DNA from: Harmothoe impar
Taxonomy: Eukaryota > Annelida > Polychaeta > Phyllodocida > Polynoidae
Assembly: GCA_947462335.1 (NCBI GenBank)
Contig: OX381721.1
Location: 33,408,303-33,472,302 of the forward strand
Reading direction: 5' to 3'
DNA length: 64,000 nt
Part shown: positions 24,297 to 35,376 of the stretch, one piece after another
How positions within the stretch are numbered: the stretch's first letter is position 1
How the letters are laid out: each line of letters begins with the position of its first letter
Notes under the pieces: generated by a model
What the model was told of the DNA's origin: nothing
Database searches by the model: none
Seen by the model: the letters and a program-made list of their open reading frames with translations, nothing else
Translations under genes and position numbers: made by a program

Positions 24297-24303
24297 CTTT
24301 ATA
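24297..24303 (-). promoter_or_regulatory. TATA box of protease A
   Basis: TATAAAG on the minus strand, followed by AGGCGGTGGACC, a block shared with the protease B promoter. A foldback repeat begins only about 26 bp upstream of it (24329). Confidence 0.65.
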
Positions 24304-24328
24304 CCTCACCATCCACCACCCCATACCA

Positions 24329-24983
24329 GGCTGTGTCTCAACAACTTGGGCCAATGTTTCGGTCTATGACCGGGTGCAATCTATGACCAGGTGCAATCTA
24401 TGACTGGGTGCAATCTATGACCGGGTGTAATCTATGACTGGGTGCAATCTATGACTGGTTGCAATCTTTGGCCGGGTGTAATCTATGACTGGTTGCAATC
24501 TATGACCAGGTGCAATCTATGACTGGGTGTAATCTATGACTGGGTGCAATCTATGACCGGGTGTAATCTATGACTGGGTGTAATCTATGACTGGGTGCAA
24601 TCTATGACTGGGTGCAATCTATGACCGGGTGTAATCTATGACTGGGTGCAATCTATGACCGGGTGTAATCTATGACTGGGTGTAATCTATGACTGGGTGC
24701 AATCTATGACTGGGTGCAATCTATGACCGGGTGCAATCTATGACTGGGTGCAATCTATGACCGGGTGCAATCTATGACAGGCTTGGGGAAAAAACGCTTT
24801 ATTTAGGGCAGATTAAGATATAAATGGTGGAAAATGTTAATGGGTGTTTTAAGACTTTATATCACTCATTTTATTTCAATTTCTATCTATATCTGCCCTA
24901 AATAAACTGTTTTCTTTCAAGCCAGTCATAGGTTTCACCCGGTCATTGACAAACACATTGGCCCAAGTTTGTGAGAAACAGCC
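24329..24983. repeat. Foldback MITE with expanded minisatellite arm, GGCTGTGTCTCA family
   Basis: The ends GGCTGTGTCTCA and GTGAGAAACAGCC and the core arms TTTATTTAGGGCAGAT / ATCTGCCCTAAATAAA match the copy at 16760. The left arm carries about 18-19 copies of a roughly 22 bp unit, TGACTGGGTGCAATCTA (about 24355-24780); the right arm has about one. It lies immediately upstream of protease A's TATA box. Confidence 0.8.
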
Positions 24984-25088
24984 ACCCCACCAGCCCCCAT
25001 AAATACAGTTCCTATTTCCATCACCGTCCTGGACAAATTCCTATCTATAGAAAAATAACTCGAATCCTGGATCATTTTATGATAAGGT

Positions 25089-25367
25089 CTATAGACCAAT
25101 GCAACAAGAAAGGGTGACCTATCACAAAAGTTAGTGATAACGTTTTTGAACATTTATGAAGTGTGACCAACAAGTACATGAATATAACCTCAAAATCCTG
25201 CATTTTACTATAATACTATTTGATAGATAATTGTCCTGTGAATCTCCTGATATGAGATGTTTGCAAATATAGCTATTATGGACAATGTTGCGGGCATCCA
25301 GCTAAATCCAACGATAACACAACTTTATTTTTAAAAAGTCCCCCTTTCTTGGTGCATTGGTCTATAG
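25089..25367. repeat. MITE, CTATAGACCAATGCA family, copy 1
   Basis: CTATAGACCAATGCAACAAG on the left and TTGGTGCATTGGTCTATAG on the right are inverted. It shares GTCCTGTGAATCTCCTGATA with the copy at 27607, which lies in opposite orientation. Confidence 0.75.
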
Positions 25368-25479
25368 AATGGTCATGAAAAAAGATATTGGTTGCCATTT
25401 TTGTTTGCCTGACCAACCGGTTGCGATGTCATTCATTTCACAAATAATCTCACCGATGCTTTTGGGACATCTACCACAT

Positions 25480-25790
25480 AGACATCTACCCCTATGACAT
25501 CTACTCTCAGACATCTACCTCATGGGACGTGTACCACTAGACATCTACACCCTCAGAAAAGTGAGAGTCATTGTCGCTACCATCACCTGAGAGTCAGGCA
25601 GTGTGTGTGTACTCTGGACATCTACCTTCTAGGACATATACCCCCCAGACATACGCCCCTGACATACACCCGGACAAATACCTCTGGACATATAGGAATC
25701 TACCCCCGGACATCTACCCCAGACATCTAATCCCTAGGACATCTAGACCCTTGCACATCTACCCCCTAGGACAGCCACCCCCTCCATATT
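25480..25790. repeat. Degenerate GACATCTACCCC array
   Basis: More than 15 imperfect units of 12-20 bp reading GACATCTAC or GACATATAC plus a C-rich spacer. Open frames here come from the repeat and are not genes. Confidence 0.7.
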
Positions 25791-25936
25791 GAACCCGTTG
25801 CCTCTTGCTCAAGAAAAACCTCAAGTTATGGTTTGTAACCTCCTTGAAATTTTATCCACTTTTTCCCTCTAGGTCTTCATCTCCTAGTCCCATTCAGTCC
25901 GTGTCTGCAGCCCAACCACTGTGTGTATATGTATAT

Positions 25937-26285
25937 GGCTGTGTCTCACGAACTTGGGCCAATGTTTTCGTCTGTGACCGGGTGCCAGCTCTGACCAGGT
26001 GCCAGCTCTGACCGGGTGCCAGCTCTGACCGGCCTGAATAAAAACGGGTTATTTAGGGCAGATGATGATAAAAATGGGCAACTAATTACTAGTTTAAAGA
26101 GTTATAACATCCATTAACCTTTTCAGCCAAGTTCTATCTACATCTGCCCTAAATAACCCGTTTTTATTCAGGCCGGTCAGAGCTGGCACCTGGTCAGAGC
26201 TGGCACTCGGTCAGAGCTGGCACCCAGTCAGAGCTGGCACCCGGTCAGAGACAAAAACATTGGCCCGAGTTAGTGATAAACAGCC
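25937..26285. repeat. Foldback MITE with symmetric expanded arms
   Basis: Ends GGCTGTGTCTCACGAACTTG and TAGTGATAAACAGCC, core arms GGGTTATTTAGGGCAGATG / CATCTGCCCTAAATAACCC. Here both arms are expanded with a different unit, GGTGCCAGCTCTGACC, about three to five per arm. Flanks are TATAT-like on both sides. Confidence 0.8.
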
Positions 26286-27606
26286 ATATAGGCACTGAAC
26301 TGTACAATAGGGTGGGCTACATACTATGTCAGCCTCTGCTCTTTGCGAGGGGTTACTATCAATCCCTCATTTACATGAGACATTTAGGCTTATTCTATAC
26401 ATACAGGGGCATATCCCAGATTATCTCTGTCCTTTCTGGAATGAATAGTTGATAAATTAGGGTTAAAAATGTTCGAGTAAGACTACATATACATAAGTTT
26501 AATACAATCTTTCAAAATCCAGGGATCATATATACATTTTAATACAAATATACAAAAACAGAATGAGTGGATAAAATATGAACTATCTATGGAAGTTCCC
26601 CCGGAAATTAACTTTGGTGACAGTTAAAATGACAATACCAAGCCTTTATTGCAGCCAATATATAAACATACACACTGAAGAGCAATGGATGCACAATTCA
26701 TTTGCCCTTGTTCGCGATGATGCATGAATGAAACCCTGGTGAGTAACTCGCCAGTGCTGAACTCAAGCGTCATGTGATGTAGAATGATTAAGGTATGGGG
26801 AGAGGCGCGGCAGGGGGGGGGTGATATAGCTGTGTGATTACTTAGAAATATCCTGTGTACAGATTTCCTTGCTTCCCCGATTTTATGTCTTGTCATTCCA
26901 TTTTTACTCTTTTCAGGAATATAGCCTTTTTCGTCACTATTAGATACTGAAGGATGGATTGCTGATGTCTCTATAATTATTAAGATATATAGATCTATAC
27001 GTCAGTCTTAACGAAAACATGCAGGGCAGTGGCAATGTCCTCCTAAAATGCCATCGGTCCAGCAGATTCACAAATGTAGCAGGACCGAATGTTGGGCTTA
27101 TCTAAACTAAAATAGTTTAGTTGGGTCTGAAATATGTTAGTCAATATATTCTGTAACACTATTTATTTTTCCTGATTTAGCCATCGATGATTACACATAA
27201 AATGGTCAAAACTATTTTCTGGTTAAAATGCATGTTAAAATGCATAAATTGTCAGCTATGTGGTTATCCCATCCTTCAAAAATGTAGCCGGTCCTACAAC
27301 ATTGAACATTTGCAGGACCGAATGTCCTGTACGATAAAAGATTTTCGCATAGACTATAGAAATAACAAAAAAACTAAAAATCTTTATTTCCAAACACTTT
27401 AATTGATGTGTCTGTGGTACGATGTTGACATCTCTACCCTTCTCCCTCAATATGTCCCGGCATAACAAAATCATGTTTTGATTTCAGAATGTTTTATTTG
27501 GTCACAGTATAGCAGTTAACATGATCAGTAGCAGTTACTCACATGTTGTGAACAAACCTGAAATTTGATTTTCTCAACCATCGGCAGGCCATTAACTACA
27601 TATCTG
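26286..27606. other. Intergenic, no gene recognised
   Basis: Between the protease A promoter and the 3' end of protease B. One segment (about 27045-27130 and again 27280-27330) contains GTAGCAGGACCGAATGT-like motifs repeated. No coding or RNA feature is supportable. Confidence 0.45.
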
Positions 27607-27852
27607 CTATAGACCAATGCAACAAGAAATGACAACCTTTTTATAATTAAGTTGTGTTTACTTTGCTTTTAGCAGAATCAGTTTGCAAACATCTCATATC
27701 AGGAGATTCACAGGACAATTATCCTTGAAATAGTTCACATTAGAATGTAGGACTTGAGAGTATATTTATGTATTGTTGGTCAAACCTCAGAAATATTAAA
27801 CATTTCAATAACTTTTCATAGAAGTCACACTTTCTTGCCGCATTGGTCTATA
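27607..27852. repeat. MITE, CTATAGACCAATGCA family, copy 2 (inverted)
   Basis: Same inverted ends as 25089-25367. The internal ATCTCATATCAGGAGATTCA block reads as the reverse complement of copy 1. Confidence 0.75.
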
Positions 27853-28340
27853 ACATAGGATCACCATACTCCAAGTGCCCCAGCCCGTATTCATATGGAG
27901 TACAGTAGTGAACATGCACCAAACAAAGCCTTTGTATTTTTCCAATAGTTGTACTTTGATATTCTGTCTCAACATTGGCAAGATTGATGACCGTAATTAT
28001 CAAATACATACACGCAATGGAATTCATTGATATATAGCCTGGAAATACAATAAAACCTGGTTAGAATGAGCTTCAGCATGAAAACGCTTTTATGACCCTT
28101 TTACACTTTCATTTTCATCCGTAGGTGTTACATATGTGCATGCATGGATGTGACACAAATGGGACCAACCAACTATGTACCTTACAAATTACAGCCTCTT
28201 TTGCACAAATGTTTGCATTTTAATTGCTGTTTTTCATCAAAGCGGTCGAATAAAATAACACAATCTACGCTGGTTAATTGACATAAATCAAATAATTTAC
28301 CAATTATAACCAAGCTTTACTGTACCAGGTTCAATAACAC

Positions 28341-28604
28341 TAAAGTGACATGGTCCGATTTTTTTTCCATATTTTAAATCCTACTCAAATGTTTACCACA
28401 TGCTACTACACAATTTCCAATGGGTAGGATTGTAGCGTGCACTCCAAACATGGTAAATTGAGCCTAAATCTGAGTTCCAAGATGAATTCTATTTGATCGG
28501 TTTAAACAAAGTAGGTAGCACGTATGGCTATATAAAAGGAACATTTTGGCTGAATATAAATGAGATTGATTTTTGAATCCTAATAATTGGACCATGTCAC
28601 TTTA
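28341..28604. repeat. MITE with TAAAGTGACATGGTCC ends
   Basis: Perfect 16 bp inverted ends TAAAGTGACATGGTCC...GGACCATGTCACTTTA around a non-coding AT-rich core of about 230 bp, just downstream of protease B. Confidence 0.8.
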
Positions 28605-28689
28605 ATGCTAAAAGATTACATTTGTTGCCATGATAAACCGATGAAGCCCTAGCAAGTAACTTGCATCCGGCCACCTCTTTGGGCGTGTC

Positions 28690-28805
28690 TCATCCCTGTA
28701 GGGTCATCATGATGCTTGAATGCAGCCCTGGGCAGTTACTCGCCTGGGCTGCATTCATGCATCATGACGACCAAGGACATGATGGATTAAGGCATCATGC
28801 CGTCC
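28690..28805. repeat. Palindromic repeat (GATGC..GAATGCAGCCCTGG family)
   Basis: CTTGAATGCAGCCCTGGGC faces GCCTGGGCTGCATTCATGC, with flanking CATCATGATGC-type motifs. Related copies occur near 23985-24060, 26700-26770, 51950-52030, 58265-58335 and 63640-63715. Confidence 0.6.
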
Positions 28806-28820
28806 TTAAAGCATTAAGGT

Positions 28821-28982
28821 TTAGTTGTTTCTGAGGGTCTCCTTGATCCAACCACTATAAGCGCTGACCCGGGTGAACACCCCGGGGTAGTTGCGGGGGT
28901 TATCGGCGGCCGTGAACGAGGCAATACCAACCTGCAGCCATGTGTTTCCCTTTTTACACACCAGAGGGCCACCACTGTCTCC
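28821..28982 (-). CDS. Protease B coding exon 8 (GDSGG exon)
   Basis: 162 nt after acceptor ATCATTCAG. It encodes [15 protein letters not shown] through ETLRNN and stop, with Ser257. Confidence 0.92.
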   Translation of the reverse strand, partial: GDSGGPLVCKKGNTWLQVGIASFTAADNPRNYPGVFTRVSAYSGWIKETLRNN

Positions 28983-31900
28983 CTGAATGATGGAATATAA
29001 CAATGAAGGTCAACCAGGTTTTATTGGTACATATATCATGCATTGGCCAAAAGGATTTAAGATGTGTTTTGGGTTACCAAACTCTGCATTTGTTTACATT
29101 CACTCTGCAGACAGGGTACTTTGGGGCTATTTTTGAAGTAAATTAGGAGTAAAGTGAAAAGAAAACATGTAACCTGAAACGCAGCTTACCTTTTTACCGT
29201 AGTTCAGAAAAGGAATAGGATATATGGTAAATACCCATTCAATGAGTTGTATAATTTCTCTTCATATTACTTTCTATGATAACAAACTATAAATCTATGT
29301 GGTTCTAAATCATGTTGTGAGACCCTAACCAGGCTTGTTAAGGATCTGCCTAGGGATTACATTATTCAAGATTTAACTAAGGGAGTGTTCATTTATTAGT
29401 TACAGGGGGGGGGGCTTACAAATTCAGCCCCTTTTAAGCAAAAAAGCCTGCGCGTTACTATAGTTCAAAGGGGGGGGAGCAAAATTTTTTCGGCACCTTC
29501 GGTGAGGGGGGACAGGGAACGTTCAAAGCGCTCTTGAGGGGGGGGCATAAAAAAAATTTGCGCCTCCGCACGAGATCTCAACATCCCCCCTCTGTAATTG
29601 AACACTCCCTAAATTGAAATTTGATACTCACAGGACAGATGCCCATGCCTCCCAGGGCGTGTCCTGCACAGAGCCGGCCCGTGGCCTGGATGTTCCACAG
29701 CTTGGCACAGTCTGCGTCCTTCCACTTAGGGAGCACCACCTGGAACGCCACATCTGCCACCCTGCCACCTGGTGCAAGAAACACAAACTAACATTACTTC
29801 AGGGGGACAACCTGGAACGCCATGTCAGCCACCCTGCCACCTGGTGCAAGAAACACAAACTAACATTACTTAGAGAGCACCTGGTGAGACAAACATAAAC
29901 TAACGTTACCCATCCACACTTTTAACCTCACAGCACCAAGCATGCTGGAAGTACTTTCCCCATCAACCTTTGGTGCCAGCAATGACACTCAGGTAAAGAG
30001 GTCGATGTGGTGCCAGCTTGAACTACCGTAATAGCCTCTTTAAGCGCAGGGGTCTTAAATAAGCGCAGGTCTCGTTTAAGCGCAGGTCTAGGACCCCTCT
30101 GAAACCCCAAATCTCTCTTTAAAGGTACTCATATAAGCGCAGGTCTCTGTATAAGCGCAGGGGGTAACAGGGAGTTGAAATTTATAAGCGCAGGGGCAGT
30201 GTGTCTATGTACCCACCTCCTTTGGTGCAGCCCCAGCCCTTGAACACACACTGCTGGTCGTCCTGAGGGAAGTTGGTGTCGGTCGGCGAGGCGAGCCCCA
30301 CCTGCTGAATGTCCTCCACGTGGTTGGGGTCGGACGGCACCGGTTCACTCAGACGCACCAGCGCTATGTCATTCAGCCACTTCTCTGTAATACAAAGATT
30401 TAGGTAGCACTTATTCATTTAGTAAATAGATGATGACTTATTTCAATGGCTCAATGGCCTCTGTCGATTTTGCATTAATCACATTGTTCAGCTACAACGC
30501 TTTGTGGCCATCAGTATTTCGCCGTTGGTGATTTGACCGACAGACCCTTATTTCATATAGTTAAGACATTAGGTAAACTAGTCCATCAGCAATCAAGATA
30601 TTATGGATCAACAGAACTTTTTCAAACTCTCTCAATTAATTGTTTATACCATTTGCTCACATAAAAAAACTTTTGTTAGGGGATCCCGCGAATAATTTTA
30701 GGGTTTTGGGCCTTTGAAGATAAAAAATAGTACAAAAACGATTTAAATCTTATTCTCAACGCCTAAAATAATGGGTAAAATGGCAACATTCAGAGTATAA
30801 AATGGTTGTATTCTATACCCTTGGTTATTTCAAACAACATCATAAGATCAAACTCATTCTAGATGATGATTCGTTGATAAATAAATTCAATGTTTTAAGT
30901 TAAAAATAGCAAATATCATTGGTTACAAATATATCAAAAGGTTCTCTAAAACGCCCAATTTTGTTCGGAATCATACATTTTCTCAGTAAACATGTGTTTG
31001 TATCCGGTTATCTAATATTAACTCATTTTGACAGATTTAAGCTGTATGCGGAAAGACCTGTGCAGTGGGTTTATATTCAACAAGTAGCGGTCAACCATAA
31101 TGATATTTTCCAGTGAAAATTGCAAAAAATTCTCAAAGGACGATTTTGGAGACGTGCGCGGTGATGAGAAGAAGTATCAGAGTGGCCTACACAGAGGCGT
31201 CAAAAGGGAGTCCAGGTTGCCTCCAGAAGGACTCGTCTCTTTAGGGGAGCCCAGGGCCTTATGTGGCTCCCTTAGATGACTCCCTTATGTCAAGCAGGGA
31301 GTCACCCAGGCTCCCTTAGGCGGTCTAGGCTTCCCTAAAGTGGAGAGTCATTCTGGAGGCAACCTGGACTCGTTTTGTCACTATTTCTTTTTTCTGTGTA
31401 AGGGAGTGTTCATTTATTAGTTACAAGACGGGGTGGTGGGTTTTGGGGGGCATAACAATTTCAAACCCCTCCTGAGGGGAGGTGTCAAAAATGCTGTCCC
31501 CTCTTGAGGGGGGCATAACAAATGCAGCCCCTTATAAGCATTAAGCGTGTTACTTTAGTTCAAAGGGGAGAGGCGAAAAATTTCCAGCGCATTGAGCGAG
31601 GGGAGGCATGAAAGGTTCTATGCACAAAAAAAGTTCGCGTCTCTGCACGAAAATCTCACCACCCCCCCCCCCTCCTTAATCAATAAATGACCACTCCCTC
31701 ATATATCAACATCACTCACTGTTGGAGTCGTACTGCGGGTGTATGATGATCTTGTCTGCCTTGATGACCCAGTCCTTCCACTCATCCCTGTCTATCACGT
31801 CTCCGATGAAGCCCTTAAAGTCGTCCCACAAGGAGGACTGAGGAAGATGTAATCCTTCGTGAATACATTGTTCAATGTAGCATGGGAAATAACCAAGAAG

Positions 31901-33368
31901 GTAACTTTACAAAACTAATCAAGTTCACAATCAAAAATATTTTCAAACTTCAAAAATAGCCAACATTCAGAGGATGTACATGTTACATATGTTTGCTGTA
32001 ACAAGCATAGCATACATATTTTTATTTTTTGGAATGCCCCTATTGAATACGATTTGGCCGGATTCAATAGCTAAGAAAAATTAGTTTTTCCTTCATTAAA
32101 TGGCTTCAAATAAAAATTTGTCTATATATCATTTTAAACATGAATGTCCTGAACTGTATAAATATTTACTGAGATGTTTGACTAAAATACTAAACTATAA
32201 CTTCCCCTTTTCTTACCTCTCGGTCTGTATCTCCAAAGCGCGCTTCCCAGTACTTGGGGGTCCTGCCATTTTTACTGTGGGAAATAATGGGAAAAAACGG
32301 TAGGTTGATAGCATTGAATCAGGAATGTCCATTGTCGTAGACCACAGAAATATGGAATGATACCGTAAAAAGAATCCTTAGATATTCCCCTTCATTCTAA
32401 AGGTAAGTATCAGAGTGCTAGAATTTGGCATTATGGGGAAGGGGAATGGAGGGTTTGGATAAGGCCACTAAGCTTAAAATGTGTGTTGCAGAATACCCTA
32501 TCCTACGTAGCTAAACAAAGCGGAGTTGTTTTTTTAACTACCCTAAAACCCCGCCTATAAGCCGAATTATTTTTGGCGTTTTTATTTCCTATAAGCCGAA
32601 TTTCTCGCTTCAAACTCACATTCGGCTTATGGGCGGGGTTTGGCAAAGCATATTTGGAATAATACTGTAGAAAAATATGAAAACTCAGCCATTAATTTGA
32701 CTGTATCTTAAGGCCTAACTAATCATTTCCACGTGAAGTTTACATATTAAACAAGCTTAACATGGTATTCCAATGAAATAAAAGGATTAAAATCTGTTTT
32801 AAAACTCGTTTAGTGGGACCAATGTACGGGCTAGGGGGGGCCCTAACACCCCAAAATTCAAATTCGGCTTATAGGCGGGGTTCTCCTGAATACCAATATG
32901 ATTTCATATTAGCCGAATTTTTGCCCTTAAACTCACTTTCGTCTTATAGGCGGGGTCGGCTTATAGGCGGGGTTTTACGGTAGTCGGTTCTATGCCTTTT
33001 TGTTTTTCTGTTTTTTTATCCTGAAATAAGAAAATCAATTTTTGTTGTACGCTTACTTACATGTCAGGGAAGCAGTGCGCGGCAGTGAGGATCCACCGAC
33101 TGTCAATCAGGGACGCACCGCAGAAAAAGTTGTCGGATGAAATTGTGAACCCGAACCATGTCCGCGTAGGGACATCGCCCTATACAAAGTAAGATAAAAA
33201 TAAAGATAAAAAAGATATGTTCTATTAGGCCAATGGGCAATAGCTCATCCCGACATACCAATAAAATTAGAAAAATTGATAGATGTTAGCTTAACACATA
33301 TGAAACATTATTATATAACCTTTAAGTTTTAGTTGATTTCAGATCAAAAATCTTTATACATATATAAT

Positions 33369-33443
<75 letters not shown>

Positions 33444-35376
33444 TTACAGCCTACCTTGAGTGAGACTAACCAGGGCCACACCCCACTCTCCACCTTCTCA
33501 CCACCGATCACACGCCGCAAAAGGTTCTCAAAGTTCTGCATCTCCCGGCTCTCCTCATCTGAATAACGGTATCAGCAGTGAAAAAGTATCGGAGTTACCA
33601 CATGCATTACAATAAATCCTTAAAGGTCAACCACAATGCTTTTTCTGAGGTGATGGGGCGAAGGTACATTACCTAAATTACATACTATTGAGAATTTGTT
33701 TCAGAATGATGATAAATCTATGAAATATGACCATTTTAGTCAATAGCTGCCACTTGGCTCCAGTCCCTAACAGGAGAGCACACTGGTGCTGCCCTCTCAT
33801 GGATAGAGGAGGTGTAAGGTACCCTATGATATAACTTAGGTTCCCTATGACGTAACAAGGATCCTAAGATTGTATGGGTGATATGAATTACAAATGACTC
33901 AAGGCAGAGTACCCAAGTACAGAGGCCTAGAGATATACATACTTACTCAAACCGATACTGTTTCAAAATTGTAGTAGGCAAGCAACTAGCTGTCAACAGG
34001 GAATTAGGGATACAGGGAGTGAGGGAGTAGGAGAATATTGAAGTAACAGATGAGGTAACCCTCACTGCATACCATTTTAGTGTTGGTTCCACTCCTACTG
34101 GCTCCCTCCCAGTGTCTCATTATCCCCCCTCTGTTACACTGGTTCCTACACCTGATTCCTACTGGCTATAGCCCCGTCTCACTGGTTTTTACATTCAGCC
34201 CCAATGGTTCCTACACCAAGTCCCACTGGTTCCTACACCCAGTTTCACTGGTTCCTACCCCCAGTGCCACTGATTCCTACCCTGGGTCTTGTTGGTTCCT
34301 ACACCTAATTTCACAGGTTCCTACCCCCAGTCCAACTGGTTCCTACGCCCCAGTCCAATTAGCTTCTAACCCCAGTCCCACTGGTTCCTACACAGAGTCT
34401 TGCTGATTCCTACACCCAGTTTCACTGGTTCCTTAAGCAGTTAAAAAGTTAATTTGACTGTGTGTTTATATTAGGTCCCTGTATTTAGTTAGAAAAAAAG
34501 ACTATCCTTCAGAAAAACTCACTACTGCCTACAAGAGTCGAACCCACAATAGCCCCGTCCATAGTCCCATGCCTTATCCATTATACCAGGGAGCTATATG
34601 CAAGGTTGAACACCTTCAGGTGTACTATATCCTGTACTAAGACATCAAACATGGTAAGATCTTTAGTGAATGATTTTCTCCCTAGAGGGGAGGACTGTTA
34701 CACTGCAAGCCCAGTTGTGAATCATTATGCTTGTGCTAGTGGTTCTATTTGAAAAGCTCAACCAACAGTTGAAACAAATGCTAAGACGTGGACAAATATT
34801 GGGATATTTGGTATCAAATCAAAGCTTATACGGTCAGTAATGCAATGAGCTAGGAATAACTTACAACAAAGTTATTTCACCAAATCAATAAACTCTAAAC
34901 TACTAATATGTAAAAAATCATTCGCAAAAAGTCTTAATTTCCCTTTTCATTTTAGCCCTCAGTAAAAAAAGTTTAAGAAAAAAGGCCCTCGTCATGTTTT
35001 TCACTGGTGGGTGATGAGCAACAACTTTTTTTTTTGAGTGGTCTTATGCGTAAACATTAGGCAAAAAAAATAAAAGGTTTGTTTCAGGTAACAGGGGAAG
35101 AAAGACTAGGGTCGGTAGGTCGGATATCTATTCTATTTTATTTTATTTTGTTAACATTAAAATACTAGGTATCCTCTCTGAAAACCCTAAATATGGCCCA
35201 AAAAGGAAAAAAATATGAGTTTTTCTTCAAAATTGCACAAAAAAAATTAGGGTTGGCCCTGTTTTGCTAGGGTCGGTCGGGTGACCTGAAACAAACCTTT
35301 TTTTTCATTTGGCCTTACCTGGAGCTGCCCTCACGCCGACCACCAACAGCACCGTCAGTAGTACCAGACTTCTCAT
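28821..35376 (-). CDS. Serine protease B, S1A (chymotrypsin fold), 8 coding exons
   Basis: Secreted zymogen serine endopeptidase of 307 aa and close paralogue of protease A. Coding segments are 35376-35319, 33558-33455, 33179-33061, 32274-32217, 31837-31720, 30384-30217, 29768-29632 and 28982-28821, all GT-AG with consistent phase (924 nt with stop). Residues 1-18 are a signal peptide. The propeptide [16 protein letters not shown] precedes VIGG (36-39). The triad is His89, Asp158 and Ser257 in a canonical GDSGGP. Position 189 is Gly, 216 Thr and 226 Gly, so small hydrophobic P1 residues are the best guess. The eight mature cysteines fit 42-58, 136-201 and 168-182 plus a non-standard pair between the Cys after GWG and Cys191, since Cys220 is absent. 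Compared with A it has a longer exon 3 and no unpaired cysteine, so it is the more conventional enzyme of the two. Function beyond secreted proteolysis is unknown. Confidence 0.9.
29393..29614. repeat. G/C-run MITE, copy in protease B intron
   Basis: Left AAGGGAGTGTTCATTTATTA and right AATTGAACACTCCCT are inverted around runs of G and C and AGTTCAAAG motifs. It ends only 18 bp from the donor of exon 7. Confidence 0.7.
29632..29768 (-). CDS. Protease B coding exon 7
   Basis: 137 nt, acceptor TTGCACCAG, donor GTGAGT. It encodes [13 protein letters not shown] through GMGICP. A partial copy of its first bases and acceptor lies about 70 bp upstream in the intron. Confidence 0.9.
29785..29905. repeat. 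Partial tandem copy of exon 7 start in intron
   Basis: Between 29808 and 29868 the sequence repeats the beginning of exon 7 plus its acceptor (CCACCCTGCCACCTGGTGCA) and the following AACACAAACTAACATTAC. A third, shorter piece ends at 29905. The AAACTAACATTAC motif also repeats at 8505-8575 at the equivalent place in protease A. Confidence 0.7.
30030..30200. repeat. TAAGCGCAGGTCTC repeat
   Basis: Six or more copies of TAAGCGCAGG with variable spacers, in the intron before exon 7 of protease B. Confidence 0.7.
30217..30384 (-). CDS. Protease B coding exon 6 (catalytic Asp)
   Basis: 168 nt, acceptor GTATTACAG, donor GTGGGT. It encodes [11 protein letters not shown] with Asp158, then CVFKGWGC. 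Confidence 0.92.
30650..31135. repeat. Relative of the element at 2992-3890, inverted
   Basis: Contains TTTTAGGGTTTTGGGCCTTT and AATAATGGGTAAAAT-like blocks complementary to 3300-3420. The ends are not clear. It lies in the intron between exons 5 and 6 of protease B. Confidence 0.45.
31192..31386. repeat. About 195 bp foldback MITE
   Basis: GAGTCCAGGTTGCCTCCAGA on the left faces TCTGGAGGCAACCTGGACTC on the right, with a second inner pair CTTTAGGGGAGCC / GGCTTCCCTAAAG. It is in an intron of protease B. Confidence 0.8.
31400..31700. repeat. G/C-run MITE, copy 3
   Basis: GGGAGTGTTCATTTATTAGT on the left and AATAAATGACCACTCCCT on the right. Its right end is about 20 bp from protease B exon 5's donor. 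Confidence 0.7.
31720..31837 (-). CDS. Protease B coding exon 5
   Basis: 118 nt, acceptor TTCCTCAG, donor GTGAGT. It encodes [20 protein letters not shown] and then [10 protein letters not shown]. It is 12 nt shorter than its partner in protease A, an in-frame difference. Confidence 0.9.
32217..32274 (-). CDS. Protease B coding exon 4 (micro-exon)
   Basis: 58 nt between TTCCCACAG and GTAAGA, encoding [19 protein letters not shown]. Confidence 0.87.
32538..32983. repeat. MITE, CTACCSTAAAACCCCGCCTA family
   Basis: CTACCCTAAAACCCCGCCTA and TAGGCGGGGTTTTACGGTAG are inverted. CTATAAGCCGAATT and its complement recur inside. The outer element at 35465-37322 belongs to the same family. Confidence 0.75.
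33061..33179 (-). CDS. Protease B coding exon 3 (catalytic His)
   Basis: 119 nt, donor GTAAGT. It encodes [25 protein letters not shown] and ILTAAHC with His89. Confidence 0.92.
33371..33440. repeat. (TA)n microsatellite
   Basis: About 35 uninterrupted AT dinucleotides ending just before protease B exon 2's donor region. The tyrosine/isoleucine ORF across it is an artefact. Confidence 0.95.
33455..33558 (-). CDS. Protease B coding exon 2 (propeptide and activation site)
   Basis: 104 nt, acceptor GTTATTCAG, donor GTAGGC. It encodes [19 protein letters not shown] and WPWLVSLK. A (TA)n tract lies within 15 bp of the donor. Confidence 0.92.
34080..34430. repeat. CACTGGTTCCTACACCCAGT minisatellite
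   Basis: About 14 imperfect units of 20-25 bp. The plus-strand ORF here is repeat-derived. It lies in the intron between exons 1 and 2 of protease B. Confidence 0.8.
34527..34594 (-). other. tRNA-like relic (Arg-type boxes)
   Basis: On the minus strand TGGTATAATGGATAAGGC is a good A-box context and GTGGGTTCGACTCTTG a good B-box. The anticodon and acceptor stems do not pair, so it is probably a SINE head or pseudogene. Confidence 0.45.
35060..35314. repeat. TTA-flanked MITE, copy 2, at a splice donor
   Basis: 255 bp with GGCAAAAAAAATAAAAGGTT and AACCTTTTTTTTCATTTGGCC ends and TTA on both sides (35057-35059, 35315-35317). The right TTA overlaps the GTAAGG donor of protease B exon 1. Confidence 0.8.

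Noticed and set aside
33333..33566. Plus-strand ORF across the TA repeat
   Set aside because: It is generated by the (TA)n tract and runs antisense over a protease exon.
34080..34406. Plus-strand proline/serine-rich ORF as a gene
   Set aside because: It is entirely a 20-25 bp minisatellite inside a protease intron.
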